Source: Planctomycetota bacterium
GTDB lineage: Bacteria > Planctomycetota > B15-G4 > JADJEK01
Assembly (NCBI GenBank): GCA_016213895.1
Contig: JACQZJ010000123.1
Coordinates: 1-46,830, forward strand
Direction of reading: 5' to 3'
DNA: 46,830 nt
Shown: piece by piece, positions 33,428 to 42,952 of the stretch
Layout of the letters: each line of letters opens with the position of its first letter
Numbering within the stretch: the first letter of the stretch is position 1
Made by a program: the position numbers and the translations under genes
Notes under the pieces: model-generated
What the model saw: the letters and a program-made list of their open reading frames with translations, nothing else
Told to the model about the DNA's origin: nothing
Databases searched by the model: none

Positions 33428-35188
33428 ATGATCGCTCAGTGTGAATCCTGCCACGCGCAGTTCGACGTCACCGGGAAGACGCCCGGAGCCCTCTTCCAGT
33501 GCCCCAAGTGCAAGCAAGGGCGCATCCGCGTCCCGCTCGAGGAGTTGACCCTCGCGGACGAGATCCAGGAGCTGCCCGAGGCTGCTCCGGAGGAGCTTGC
33601 CGAGCTGGAGGAGGTCGTCGAGGCGCCGGCGGCGAAGCCCGCGCCGGCGGCGGCGCCCAAGGCCCCGCGGGCCGCCCAGGGACCGCCGCGATCGGCGGGC
33701 GCGGGCGCGCCGCGCTTTGCAACGGGCCGGGCCCGCGCGCCCCGCGAGCGCGAGCGGCCGGCGGGAACGCGCCTCTCGCCGGCGGTGCTCGGCGGGATCG
33801 CGGCGGCGGTCCTGGCGATCGCGATCGGCGGCTACTTCCTGCTGCGCGGGGACGGCGAGAGCGGCGGCAAGGCGGACAAGGGACGGGCGGGCGGCTCCGC
33901 GCCGGCCAAGACCGCGGCCGGCGCCCCGGGCCAGCCGCAGAACCCGCGCGCTCTCTACGAGGAGCGCCGCGCCGCGCTGGAGCGCTTCGACGCCGCGAGC
34001 CGCGCCAGCCTCGCGGCCTTCTGCTCGGAGAACCGCATGAAGGTCGAGGCGCGCGACCTGAACCGCGAGGCCCTGCTGCTCGATCCCTGGAACGAGCAGG
34101 CGCGCCTCGCTCTCGGCTTCCAGAAGTACGAGGGGCCGGCCGCGCAGTACCAGGGCCGCTGGCTGAACCGCGCCGAGCACGAGTTCGCCAAGGCGGCCGA
34201 GCGCTTCGCGGGCGGCGGCGGGCTCTCCGCGGCCGCGACCGCCGCCGACGTCTTCCTGCGCGAGGCGGACGCGACCAAGGGCGGCATGCTGCGCGAGTTC
34301 CCCGAGGATAGGTGGCTCTACGCCTTCGGCGCGGACCTGATGCCGCAGCCGTTCTTCGTGGTCATCGAGAAGGGAGGCGACGCGGCCAAGGCGGACGGCT
34401 ACCGCAAGGAGTACGCCGAGGTCCTGGGCACGCTCTACGAGGCGTTCTACCAGCGCTTCCAGGAGCTGTTCCAGCTCGAGGCGATCACGCGGCCGATCCG
34501 CGTAGTCATGTTCGACAGCAAGCGCTCCTACGCCGCGCACCGCGAGAAGCACCCTGAGAGGGACTACGCCGACCCGACCTTCATCGGCGGCTACTACCAG
34601 CCGCAGGAACAGCGGCTCATCATGTGGCGCCAGCCCGGCCTGCGCGGCGTGCTGTTCCACGAAGGCACGCACATGTTCGTGCACTACGCCTTCTCCGGCC
34701 GCGGCTTCGAGCCGAGCAACGAGTCGCCCTGGTTCCAGGAGGGCTTCGCCGAGTACTTCGGCGGCTACAAGGTCGAGAGCAAGGTCGTGGACGGCGTGAA
34801 GCAGCGCACGTTCATCGTCGGCCAGTTCCTGGCCGAGCGCTACGTGCAGTACCGCGACCTGGTGCAGCGCGGCCGCGCCCTCCCCATCCGGGACCTGGTC
34901 AAGGTCAACCACCTCCAGTTCAACGACGCCAAGGGGAAGCAGCCCGAGCAGGAGGCGGTGGACCTCATCGCCAACGTCTACGCCACGGGCTGGGCGTTCA
35001 TCATGTACCTGAACAGCGCCAAGGGAGGCGCCTACCGCAAGGTCTTCGACGAGTACTTCAAGCGCGAGACCCAGGGCGCCGGGCACTGGGGCTCGCTCGC
35101 CGAGCTGATGAACATCGAGACCGACCAGGAGTGGACCGACCTGAACGACGACTTCACTCACTGGGCGATGAACGAACTGAAACCCTAG
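33428..35188 (+). CDS. Zinc-ribbon, transmembrane, DUF1570-type metalloprotease
   Basis: The 586-residue product has an N-terminal MJ0042-like zinc ribbon (C5, C8, C25, C28 in CESCHAQFD and FQCPKCKQG). An Ala/Pro/Glu-rich linker follows, then a membrane segment at about 117-141 (AVLGGIAAAVLAIAIGGYFLL) and a long extracytoplasmic part. Residues 395-445 contain the zinc-protease motif HEGTH (411-415) and the downstream PWFQEGFAEYF, where Glu438 is the likely third ligand, as in DUF1570/peptidase-MA proteins. It should be a membrane-anchored metalloprotease with its zinc ribbon in the cytoplasm. It heads a plus-strand operon with the HlyD-like and toroid genes, ending 30 bases before the former. 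Confidence 0.85.
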   Translation: MIAQCESCHAQFDVTGKTPGALFQCPKCKQGRIRVPLEELTLADEIQELPEAAPEELAELEEVVEAPAAKPAPAAAPKAPRAAQGPPRSAGAGAPRFATGRARAPRERERPAGTRLSPAVLGGIAAAVLAIAIGGYFLLRGDGESGGKADKGRAGGSAPAKTAAGAPGQPQNPRALYEERRAALERFDAASRASLAAFCSENRMKVEARDLNREALLLDPWNEQARLALGFQKYEGPAAQYQGRWLNRAEHEFAKAAERFAGGGGLSAAATAADVFLREADATKGGMLREFPEDRWLYAFGADLMPQPFFVVIEKGGDAAKADGYRKEYAEVLGTLYEAFYQRFQELFQLEAITRPIRVVMFDSKRSYAAHREKHPERDYADPTFIGGYYQPQEQRLIMWRQPGLRGVLFHEGTHMFVHYAFSGRGFEPSNESPWFQEGFAEYFGGYKVESKVVDGVKQRTFIVGQFLAERYVQYRDLVQRGRALPIRDLVKVNHLQFNDAKGKQPEQEAVDLIANVYATGWAFIMYLNSAKGGAYRKVFDEYFKRETQGAGHWGSLAELMNIETDQEWTDLNDDFTHWAMNELKP

Positions 35189-35218
35189 CCGGGACTTCCC
35201 CGCGAGGAGGCTGCCTTG

Positions 35219-36664
35219 ATGCCGCTGCTCTTCCTGCCGCTCGTTCTCCCGCTCTTCCTGCCCGTTCCGCGCCAGGAGCAAGCCCAGGCGGACGGCGCGT
35301 GCATCATCCGCCTGGAGCGCCGCGACTTCACCGAGGAGGTGAGCTGCGAGGGCGCCTTCGTGCCCTGGGAGGCCGACGAGATCGCCCTCTGGCCCGAGGC
35401 CTTCCGCGGCGAGCTGGTCCTCGTCGACGTGCGCCCCTCAGGCAGCTACGTGAACGAGGGCGACGCCATCGCGCGCCTCGACACGAGCGCCGTCGACCGC
35501 GAGATCCACGCCGCCGAGCTGGAGGTGCGCTGGGCCGAGACCGCTCTCATGAGCGCCGAGGCGCGCCTCGAGGCGGACGAGGGCGCGGCGCGCGAGGTCG
35601 CGGAGATCGCCGCGGCCGCGCTCGAGCGCGCGCGCCGCGAGCTGCTCGGCTGGCAGGAGCGCGAGCTGAGCCTGCGCGCCCGCGAGCTGGACCTGCGCGA
35701 CCTGTACACGCAGCACTCCATCGAGGATCAGGAGGCCGAGCTGGCCGAGCTCGAGTCCATGTACCGCGAGGACGAGCTGACCGACGCCACGGAAGAGCTG
35801 GTCCTGAAACGTTCGCGCCGCAACCTCGCGGCCACGTACACCAGCCGCGACCTGGCGCAGGAGCGGCGCGCCTTCGAGGACGCCTACGAGATCGTCACGC
35901 AGACCGAGCTGAAGGAAGAGTCGGTGCGCCAGCACGAGGGCGCGCTCGCGCGCCTGCTGCGCACCCAGGAGGGCGAGGCGCGCGCGCGCGAGGACGCGGT
36001 GCTCGCCGCAGAGGAGGAGCTGGCGCGCAAGAGGGAGCAGCTCGAGCGCCTCGTTGCCGACCGCGAGGCCTTCGAGGTGCGCGCTCCGCGCGCCGGCCTG
36101 CTGGTGCACGGCGCGCCCGCGCACTACGAGCCGGGCGCGGTCGCGCCACGCCACGCGGCCGGACAGTCTCTGCCTCCGCGCCAGACGCTCTTCACCGTGC
36201 TCGAGCCGGACCGCTGCGCGCTCGTCGTCAACGTGCCGGAAGGGAAGCTCTCGAGCGTGCGCGACGGCATGGCGGTGAAGGTGGTGCCGGCCGCCGCGCC
36301 CGGGACCACGCTCCTCGGCAATTTGCGGCTCGAGCGCTGCCCGCAGCCGGACAGCGCGCAGGCGGCGGAGAACCGCTTCAAGGGCACGGTCGCGTTCGAG
36401 GCGCCGGCGTACGGCATGGTGCCGGGCATGCGCGCCGGGGCGGCAATCGTCACCGAGACGCGCACCGCGGCGTTCGTCCTGCCGCGCAGCGCCCTCCTGG
36501 GCGAGGGTGCGTCCCTGCATTGCCTCGCGGCCGGCGAGGACGGCGAGTTCCGGCGCGTGGATCTCGCGCCGGGCCCGGGGACCGACGCCGAGATCGTCGT
36601 GACCGGCGAGCTGGCCGAGGGCATGCGCGTGCTCGTGCCGCGCCCTGAAGCGGCGGGCCGATGA
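35219..36664 (+). CDS. HlyD-like periplasmic adaptor protein
   Basis: The 481-residue product starts at 35219 behind a GAGGAGG site. It has a short hydrophobic signal (MPLLFLPLVLPLFLPVP), a first half-lipoyl strand set (ELVLVDVRPSGSYVNEGDAIARLDTSAVDREIHAAELEV, about 60-105), and a long Glu/Arg/Leu coiled coil (about 85-285). The second half-lipoyl (FEVRAPRAGLLVHG) and beta-barrel parts (PEGKLSSVRDGMAVKV and TAAFVLPRSALLGEG) follow. This is the membrane-fusion adaptor order used with ABC or RND exporters. No transporter gene is next to it. Its TGA overlaps the ATG of the downstream toroid gene. Confidence 0.88.
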   Translation: MPLLFLPLVLPLFLPVPRQEQAQADGACIIRLERRDFTEEVSCEGAFVPWEADEIALWPEAFRGELVLVDVRPSGSYVNEGDAIARLDTSAVDREIHAAELEVRWAETALMSAEARLEADEGAAREVAEIAAAALERARRELLGWQERELSLRARELDLRDLYTQHSIEDQEAELAELESMYREDELTDATEELVLKRSRRNLAATYTSRDLAQERRAFEDAYEIVTQTELKEESVRQHEGALARLLRTQEGEARAREDAVLAAEEELARKREQLERLVADREAFEVRAPRAGLLVHGAPAHYEPGAVAPRHAAGQSLPPRQTLFTVLEPDRCALVVNVPEGKLSSVRDGMAVKVVPAAAPGTTLLGNLRLERCPQPDSAQAAENRFKGTVAFEAPAYGMVPGMRAGAAIVTETRTAAFVLPRSALLGEGASLHCLAAGEDGEFRRVDLAPGPGTDAEIVVTGELAEGMRVLVPRPEAAGR

Positions 36665-37803
36665 GCGCCGCGTGGCGCAAGCAGGCGCCGCTTCTCGCCG
36701 CGGCGCTCTGCCTTCTCCTTGCCGCGCGCAGCGGCGCTGCGGAGGCCGCGACCGCGGAGCGCACGCAGCTCATCCACGCGGCCGTCGAGTGGCTGGTGAA
36801 GAACCAGAACGCGGACGGCGGCTGGGGCGGGCGGCAGACGGCCAGCCTGGACTGGGCGGCCTACACGCGCGGCTCGCTCGACGCGTTCGAGGTGGCGAGC
36901 GCGGCGCTCTGCGTGAGCGCGCTCGCCGCCAGCCCGGAACAGACGGACGCGAGCCGGGAGGCGGCGTCGCGCGGCATCGACTTCCTGCTCGAGAACCACG
37001 ACATCAAGCGGCCCAACGGATTCGAGCACTTCGGCTGCTGGGCGCACGCCTACGTGCTGGAGTGCCTGGCCGAGCACCTGGCGGCCGCGCCGGACGACCC
37101 CCGCGCCGAGCGCATGCGCGCGGTCTCTGCGCGCATGGTGGAAAGGCTCGAGACCTTCCAGGCGCTCGACGGCGGCTGGGGCTACCTGAGCCTGGAGCCG
37201 CCGCGCACCTTCCGCCCCAGCTTCACGTCGATGAGCTTCACCACCGCGACCTGCCTGGTCGCCCTGGCGCGCGCGCGCGACGCTGGCATCGCCGTGCCCG
37301 AGGCGATGGTGGAAAAGGCGCTCCGCTCGGTCGAGCGCTGCGCCACACCCGCCGGCAGCTTCACCTACGGCGAGTACTGGCGCCGGGCTCCGGCGCAGGG
37401 CATCAACCAGCCCAAGGGCTCGGCCTGCCGCACGCCCGCCTGTCTCCTCGCCCTCGACCTCTGGGAGCGGCCCGTGGCCAAGGACGCCCTCCGCCGCGCC
37501 CTCGAAAGGCTGCTCGAGGACGACGCCAGGCTGCAGATCGTGGCCTTGCGGCGGCCCGTTCCGCACGAGTCCCACTATTCCATCTCCGGCTACTTCTACC
37601 TCTACGGCCACGCCTACGCCGCGCGCCTGTTCGAGCGCCTGCCGCAGAGCGACCGCCAGCGCTTCGCGCCGCTCCTGGAGCGGGCGCTCCTGCCCTGCCG
37701 CGAGCCGGACGGCTCGTTCTGGGACTACCCCTTCTTCCACTTCCACAAGCCGTACGGCACGGCCTACGCCCTCCTCGCCCTGTCGCGCATCAGCAACGCC
37801 TGA
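36661..37803 (+). CDS. Secreted alpha/alpha-toroid (prenyltransferase/squalene-oxidase-like) protein
   Basis: The 380-residue product has a signal peptide (about residues 8-29). Toroid repeats follow: LIHAAVEWLVKNQNADGGWGG, FEVASAALCVSALAA, CWAHAYVLECLAEHL, MVERLETFQALDGGWGYL, FTTATCLVALARARDAGI, HAYAARLFERLP and PDGSFWDYP. No DxDD or other terpene-cyclase acid motif is seen, so a non-catalytic or different catalytic role is likely. The ATG overlaps the stop of the HlyD-like gene (ATGA), so the two are translationally coupled. A distant relative at 26490-28841 carries extra C-terminal modules. Confidence 0.82.
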   Translation: MSAAWRKQAPLLAAALCLLLAARSGAAEAATAERTQLIHAAVEWLVKNQNADGGWGGRQTASLDWAAYTRGSLDAFEVASAALCVSALAASPEQTDASREAASRGIDFLLENHDIKRPNGFEHFGCWAHAYVLECLAEHLAAAPDDPRAERMRAVSARMVERLETFQALDGGWGYLSLEPPRTFRPSFTSMSFTTATCLVALARARDAGIAVPEAMVEKALRSVERCATPAGSFTYGEYWRRAPAQGINQPKGSACRTPACLLALDLWERPVAKDALRRALERLLEDDARLQIVALRRPVPHESHYSISGYFYLYGHAYAARLFERLPQSDRQRFAPLLERALLPCREPDGSFWDYPFFHFHKPYGTAYALLALSRISNA

Positions 37804-37959
37804 CGCCGCCCGGCGGCCCGGCCGTGTTGCAGGCATGAAACCGGACCGCTGCGCACGCGGGCGACCGGCGCTGCCTGCTGGCCGGCGCTCGGCACACGCA
37901 TGCTACGGTCTCGCCCGGCACATCGGAGTGCTTGCAACCGGAGAGGGACTCCGCCGCTC

Positions 37960-38331
37960 ATGGAACCTGCGCGCATACTTCTCGTCGAAGACAATCAGGT
38001 GAACCAGAAGGTCGCCGCGATCCACCTGCGCAAGCTCGGCTATCAGGTGGACGTGGTGGAGAACGGGGAGCAGGCGCTCGTCGCCCACGCGACCGGCGCC
38101 TATGACGTCATCCTCATGGACTGCCAGATGCCAAGGATGGACGGCTACTCCGCCGCGCGCGCCATCCGCGCGCGGGAAGGCGACTCCAGCCACACGCCGA
38201 TCATCGCCCTCACCGCCTTCGCCATGGAGGGAGACCGCGAGCGCTGCCTCGAGGCGGGCATGGACGAATACCTCAGCAAACCGATCGACCTGGCGCAGCT
38301 GCGCCGCACGGTGGAGTCCTTCCTGAAGTGA
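37960..38331 (+). CDS. Stand-alone response-regulator receiver domain
   Basis: The 123-residue product is a complete receiver domain with no output domain. It has the acidic pair E10/D11 (LVEDNQVNQKVA), the phospho-acceptor D54 in LMDCQMPRMDGY, T85 in IALTAFA and K107 in YLSKPID. The VEDNxVNQKVA pattern is typical of receivers from hybrid histidine kinases, so it may take phosphate from such a kinase and pass it on or bind a target directly. No histidine kinase is nearby. The GTG of a 117-codon open frame overlaps its stop (see the gap entry). Confidence 0.93.
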   Translation: MEPARILLVEDNQVNQKVAAIHLRKLGYQVDVVENGEQALVAHATGAYDVILMDCQMPRMDGYSAARAIRAREGDSSHTPIIALTAFAMEGDRERCLEAGMDEYLSKPIDLAQLRRTVESFLK

Positions 38332-38875
38332 CGGTGTCGCGGCTGTTTGGCTGGGATCCAGAGGGGGTGGTGAGTGGAGCGATCGCGGTCGTTTCCCCGG
38401 GTCCGGGGCCGGATCGCGACTCCCGGTGCATCGTGTGCCCGACGAACGCGCAGGGACTCGTCGAGGCGAAGGTCGAGGCGAAGGCGATGCTGGCGGTGCA
38501 GTGTCGTGAAGGAACGCCGGGTGAGAGTGGAACGTCGTCGCTGCCGGCCCCTCAACCGGGGAAACGCCGCTCCGCTCGGCAAGCGCGCCACCTCGATGCT
38601 CAGGTCAAGGCGGGCCTGCTCCTGAACAACATACTGCAGGTAGGCGGTCGCGGGCCGCAGCCCGCTCCCGCCCCGGAATGAGCGCACGGCAACACGGCTG
38701 AGCCGCGGGCGCTGCGCCGGAAGGATCGCGCCGCTCCGGCGCCCCTCACCCAGCCGATTGCCTCCAACGCACCGGGCGCGGCTGCGTAGCAGGTGGGCAC
38801 GCGCCGCGGTCCAGCTTCCTGCCATAAGGGACGGACCGCGGCACCTTCTCGGCACCAGGATCAGGAGGAAACCCC
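38332..38875. other. Intergenic stretch with a weakly supported coupled ORF
   Basis: These 544 bases lie between the receiver gene and the TPR-DUF2911 gene. One frame (38328-38681, 117 codons) starts with a GTG overlapping the receiver stop (GTGA) and contains a cysteine pair (CIVC), but its Pro/Gly-rich composition and unlikeness to any family make coding doubtful. The rest is GC-rich and has no recognised structure. A good AGGAGG stands just upstream of the next gene. Confidence 0.35.
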
Positions 38876-39898
38876 GTGAAACCCATGACCGCTCTCTCCC
38901 TCGCGCTACTCGCGCTCCTCGCGTTCCCCGCCGCCCGGGCGCAGGAGGGCGCGCCTCCCTCGGCCTCGCAGCTCACCAAGACGATGAGCGCGCAGCTCCA
39001 GAAACAAGACTGGGCGGGCGCCATGCAGACGGCCAAGTCGCTGCTCGAGATCGACGAGAAGAACGGCCAGGCCTGGCACGGCCTCGGCCTCGCCTTGCAT
39101 TCGCTGGGCAGGCTGGACGAGGCGCTCGAGGCGCACGTCAAGGCTTCCACCTCCTCCAATCCCAACATCGGCCCGGTCGCCTGCTACAACGCCGCCTGCG
39201 TGCACGCCCTGAAGGGGCAGAAGGACGAGGCCTTCGCCTGGCTCGACAAGGCGCTGAACGCCGGCTTCACCGGCTTCGACCACATGGCCACGGACCCGGA
39301 CATGGACGGCCTGCGCGACGATCCGCGCTACCAGAAGTTCGTGGAGGAGTCCGGCAAGACCGCGGCCAAGGGGGGCATCAGCGCCTTCTCCGGCACTTCC
39401 CCGCGCGAGAGCTGCCGCGTGCGCTTCTGGTCGCAGGCCAAGGGCCCGGTCGGCCAGATCGTGATCGACTACGGGCCGGTGGCCTGGAAGAAGGAGTACG
39501 AGGAGAAGCTCCAGTCCGCGGAGTTCAAGGACACGCGCTGGCGCCTCGGCAGCGACCACTGGACCAACCTCGACGTCAACGTGAGCGTGCAGATCGGCGG
39601 GCAGGACGTTCCCGCGGGCCTGTACTACGTCGTGCTCGAGCGCAAGGAAGGCGACACGTACAGCCTCGTGCTGCTCGACCCGGAGGAAGTGCGCGCCAAG
39701 CGCCTCGATGCCTACCTGGCGCAGTACACGACGGGCGGGATCGTGGTGCCGCTCGAGGTCGTTGAGACCGAGTCGGTCGCCGACGCGCTCACCATCGACA
39801 TCAACGTCGACACCAAGAAGGACAACACGGGCAAGGTCGTGGTCCACTTCGGGCCGCACATGCTGGCCGCGCCCGTCAAGGTCCGCCTGGAGAGCTGA
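38876..39898 (+). CDS. Secreted TPR protein with C-terminal DUF2911-like domain
   Basis: The start is a GTG at 38876, chosen because AGGAGG precedes it at ideal spacing; an ATG three codons on is possible. The 340-residue product has a signal peptide (MTALSLALLALLAFPAARA). TPR units at about 33-120 follow (WAGAMQTAKSLLEIDEKNGQAWHGLGLALHSLGRLDEALEA, then AACVHALKGQKDEAFAWLDKAL). The C-terminal half follows the DUF2911 pattern: VGQIVIDYGPVAWKK, WRLGSDHWTNLDV, VQIGGQDVPAGLYYVVLERKEG, VPLEVVETESVADALTIDI, VVVHFGPHMLAAPVKV. DUF2911 is an extracytoplasmic beta-sandwich domain of unknown function. Its stop is followed by an 8-bp hairpin. Confidence 0.85.
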   Translation: MKPMTALSLALLALLAFPAARAQEGAPPSASQLTKTMSAQLQKQDWAGAMQTAKSLLEIDEKNGQAWHGLGLALHSLGRLDEALEAHVKASTSSNPNIGPVACYNAACVHALKGQKDEAFAWLDKALNAGFTGFDHMATDPDMDGLRDDPRYQKFVEESGKTAAKGGISAFSGTSPRESCRVRFWSQAKGPVGQIVIDYGPVAWKKEYEEKLQSAEFKDTRWRLGSDHWTNLDVNVSVQIGGQDVPAGLYYVVLERKEGDTYSLVLLDPEEVRAKRLDAYLAQYTTGGIVVPLEVVETESVADALTIDINVDTKKDNTGKVVVHFGPHMLAAPVKVRLES

Positions 39899-39918
39899 GC
39901 GCGCGTCCGGCGCGCGCT
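39898..39918. terminator. GC-rich hairpin between convergent genes
   Basis: agcgcgcg (39898-39905) pairs with cgcgcgct (39911-39918) across a tccgg loop, placed between two convergent stop codons. It could end both transcripts, but no T-run follows in either direction. Confidence 0.35.
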
Positions 39919-42900
39919 ACTTCTCGAGGAAGCGCGGGAAGGACGCGCGCAGCCGCGCCAGGGCCGCGTTCGCCTCCGCGGGCCGCCCGGCCTCTTCCAG
40001 GGCGCGCCACGCCAGGAAGAGGCCGGCGCCGCAGCCGGACACCTCGGCGAGCACGCGCTCGGCGCGGCCGCGCTCCGCGGCCGGAGCAGCGGGCGCAAGC
40101 AGCGGCGCGGCGAGCCGCGCCCACCTGGCGATGCGCTCGCGCTCGCCGGGCTCGAGCAGGCGGATCGGGGCCGCGGCGCGCTCCAGCTCCGGCAGCACGC
40201 TCGCGGCCCGCGCGCGCGCCATCTTCTCCATCCAGTCGAGGCGCTCGCCAGCGGGCCCGTGGCAGTAGAGCACCTTTGGCAGGAAGGCCGCGGCCTCGTC
40301 CACGTCGCCGCGCTGCAGCAGCAGGTCGAAGGACTCGCCGACGAGCATGCCGAGGAACTCCTGCTCCGCGACCATGTCGTTGATCTGCTCGATGCCCGCG
40401 CGAAACGCGGCGAGCGCCTCCGCGGAGCTGCCGGCGGCGCGCAGGCGCCTGCCCTCAGCGAGGCGTATCCCGGCCTGGCCCGCGGCGCGGAAGGCACCGT
40501 CCGCGTCCGCCGCGGGCGCCGCGGCCAGGGGCTCGGAGGCGCCGCCTCCCCGCCCCTCAGCCTGCCGCTGCGCGAGGATCTCGATCTCCATCACGTCGAG
40601 CGGCAGCCAGCGCGTGCCGGAAAGCGCGCGGTGCTGGTCGATCACCGCCTGCGCCTGGTCCAGGCAGCCGAAGCGCAGGTAGATGCGCGTGGCCGCGCTC
40701 GCGACGCGGCGCGCCTGCACCGGATCGCTGGCGCAGAGCGCGCGCAGGAGGTCCGTGTTCGCGGCGATCACCTCGTGCAGGCGCACGGTCGCAGCCCCGT
40801 TCCGCGAGGACACCGCCCACTCGCCCGCTGAGTCGCGCCCCCACTCCAGGCGATCGGGCGCGTAGTGGTCGAAGCGGAAGGCCTCGGCCAGCGCCCGGAG
40901 CGCGGCCTCGCGCTCGCCCTCTTCCAGGTGGATGGTGGCCTCGCGCAGGGACCACTCCGCGGCGAGCGGGCCCGTCGGGTCGAGGCGGCGCGCTTTCTTC
41001 GCCGCCTGCAGCGAGCGCGGCAGGCGCCCGCGGTCGAGTTCCAGCGAGGAGATCATCTCCCAGGGAACGGGGGAAAGGGGATGGCGCGCGGCGAGGGTCT
41101 CGCAGAGTTCGAGCGCGCTCGCCTGGCGGCCCATCACCTGCAGGACCTGCGCGCGGCGCCGGCCCAGCTCCAGGCTGAACGGGTTCACGCGCAGCGCGGC
41201 CGCGGAGAGGCGGTCGGCCAGCACCAGATCGCCCTGGTGGAAGCGCAGCAGGGCGCGCGCCGAGAGCCGGTCCGCGGCCAGGGACCAGCTCGCGAGCAGG
41301 ACCACGGCCAGAGTCAGCACGAGAAGCACGCGCGTCTGGGAAGCGCGCGCGGGGGCTTCGGGCCGCGACGCGGCCGCGCGCCAGAGGAGCGCGCCCAGGC
41401 CGAGGAGCAACCCGAGGTGCAGGGGAAACGGCGTGCCTTGCGCCAGTCCTTGGTCCAGCATGTTGGCGAGAAGCAGGCTCGCCGCGCTCGCCAGCACGGC
41501 GGCGGCGAGCGCGCGGTCGCGGCCCTCCTCGAGCCGCGCGGCCGCGCGCAGCATGCGCGCGGCGAACAGCGCGAGCAGCCAGAGGAAGGCTGCCGCCGCG
41601 CCGAGGCCTCCGCCGAGCGCGAGCGCGAGCACGATGTTGTGCGGATGGACGTTCTTGGTGCGGCCGTCGAGGTCGGAGGGCTGCGCCTGCGCCGCGAGCG
41701 GCTCGCCGTTCAGGAGCCCGTAGCCGAGGAGGGGCCGCTCGACGATGGCGTCGAGCGCCGTGCTCCAGATGTACGCGCGGAACTCCATGGACGAGTCAGC
41801 GAGCGCCGCGGCAGCCTTGTCCCGGACGAGGACGAGCCCGCCGCCGAACGCCAGCAAGACGGCCGCGCCGAGGAGGACCGCCGTGGAGCGGCGCGGCCTC
41901 TGGCGGTACAGCCAGACGACCGCCAGCACGCCGGCGAAGACCAGGAGCCCGGCCGCGGCCGCGGCGAGCGCCGCCCGCGAGCGGGTCAGCCAGAGCGCCC
42001 AGAGCGCGGCCGCGAGGCAGCTCGCGTACAGGAAGCGGCTGCTCCGGCGGCGGCTCGCGAGCAGCAGCGCGAGCAACAGCGGCGGCGCCACGGTGAAGTA
42101 GGGCGCCGCGAAGTTCGGGTGGATGCCGAACAGGTGGAGGCGCGTCTTCAGGGCGTGCAGGAAGGCGAAGTGCGTGCCCGCCTCGCAGAGCGCGATGGCC
42201 GCAGAAAGCGCGCCCGCGAAGACCGCGGCGGCAAACGCCCGCAGCAGGACGCGCGCGCGCTCGAGGTCGCGCGCCCCGAGCCCGAGCACGAGGAGCGGCG
42301 CGCCCGCAGCCCCCGCCCGCGCCAGGGCGGCGAGGTGGCGGTCGAGGTCGGCGGCGACCAGGGTCGAGGGCAGGAGCGCGAGCAGGAACACGAGAAACGC
42401 CAAAAGGAACGGCGTCTGCTGCCAGGAGCGCGGTTTCGCGCTCGCGGTCCCGAGCGCCGCGACCGCAGCAAGCAGGATGAAGAGCGGGTAGAAGTCATCG
42501 AGGCGGCGCGCGAACGGCGCGCCGCCGAAGGCCGAGAAGAGGACGAAGAGGATGAGCGCGGCATCCGCGCCCGAGCGGCCGCGGGCCGGCGCGAGGAGGA
42601 TCCCGCCGCCCAGAAGAGCGAGCAGCACGAGGAAGAAGCAGCGGCTGCGGCCGAAGGAATCGATCGCCGCCCAGTGCGGCAGATCGGGCAGGCCGCAGAG
42701 GACGATGCCGGCCGCGGCGAGCGCGGCCGCGAGAAACAGGACGCCGGTGCGGCCGCTTCGCAGGCGCGCGCCGACGAGGGCGGCGAGCGCCACGACCAGG
42801 GCGGCGACGAGCGGACCCCGGCCGCCCCAGACCGCGGCAACCTCTCCTTGGCGCAGCACGCCCGACGCGAGCGCCAGGGCGCCGCACAGGAGCGCAAGAA

Positions 42901-42952
42901 GGAACGCGAACCAGGGGGCGCGCTCTGCGGCAAGGCGATGCGGGGCGGCCAT
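39917..42952 (-). CDS. O-antigen ligase/polymerase-like membrane protein with C-terminal TPR region
   Basis: The 1011-residue product has about twelve hydrophobic segments in its first 540 residues. The O-antigen ligase (Wzy_C) hallmark region lies around 300-420, with LWLTRSRAALAAAAAGLLV, EFRAYIWSTALDAIVERPLLGYG and VHPHNIVLALALGGG. The long C-terminal part (about 580-1011) is helical and TPR-like (RFHQGDLVLADRLSAAALRVNPFSLELGRRRAQVLQVMGRQASALEL). Such proteins join or polymerise undecaprenyl-linked glycans at the outer face of the inner membrane. TPR tails occur in some family members. It is divergent from the GT-C gene at 43116. Confidence 0.85.
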   Translation of the reverse strand: MAAPHRLAAERAPWFAFLLALLCGALALASGVLRQGEVAAVWGGRGPLVAALVVALAALVGARLRSGRTGVLFLAAALAAAGIVLCGLPDLPHWAAIDSFGRSRCFFLVLLALLGGGILLAPARGRSGADAALILFVLFSAFGGAPFARRLDDFYPLFILLAAVAALGTASAKPRSWQQTPFLLAFLVFLLALLPSTLVAADLDRHLAALARAGAAGAPLLVLGLGARDLERARVLLRAFAAAVFAGALSAAIALCEAGTHFAFLHALKTRLHLFGIHPNFAAPYFTVAPPLLLALLLASRRRSSRFLYASCLAAALWALWLTRSRAALAAAAAGLLVFAGVLAVVWLYRQRPRRSTAVLLGAAVLLAFGGGLVLVRDKAAAALADSSMEFRAYIWSTALDAIVERPLLGYGLLNGEPLAAQAQPSDLDGRTKNVHPHNIVLALALGGGLGAAAAFLWLLALFAARMLRAAARLEEGRDRALAAAVLASAASLLLANMLDQGLAQGTPFPLHLGLLLGLGALLWRAAASRPEAPARASQTRVLLVLTLAVVLLASWSLAADRLSARALLRFHQGDLVLADRLSAAALRVNPFSLELGRRRAQVLQVMGRQASALELCETLAARHPLSPVPWEMISSLELDRGRLPRSLQAAKKARRLDPTGPLAAEWSLREATIHLEEGEREAALRALAEAFRFDHYAPDRLEWGRDSAGEWAVSSRNGAATVRLHEVIAANTDLLRALCASDPVQARRVASAATRIYLRFGCLDQAQAVIDQHRALSGTRWLPLDVMEIEILAQRQAEGRGGGASEPLAAAPAADADGAFRAAGQAGIRLAEGRRLRAAGSSAEALAAFRAGIEQINDMVAEQEFLGMLVGESFDLLLQRGDVDEAAAFLPKVLYCHGPAGERLDWMEKMARARAASVLPELERAAAPIRLLEPGERERIARWARLAAPLLAPAAPAAERGRAERVLAEVSGCGAGLFLAWRALEEAGRPAEANAALARLRASFPRFLEK

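Noticed and set aside
35219-36664. Idea that the HlyD-like gene belongs to a complete ABC or RND efflux pump
   Set aside because: No permease, ATPase or outer-membrane channel gene is adjacent in the window; neighbours are a protease and a toroid protein.
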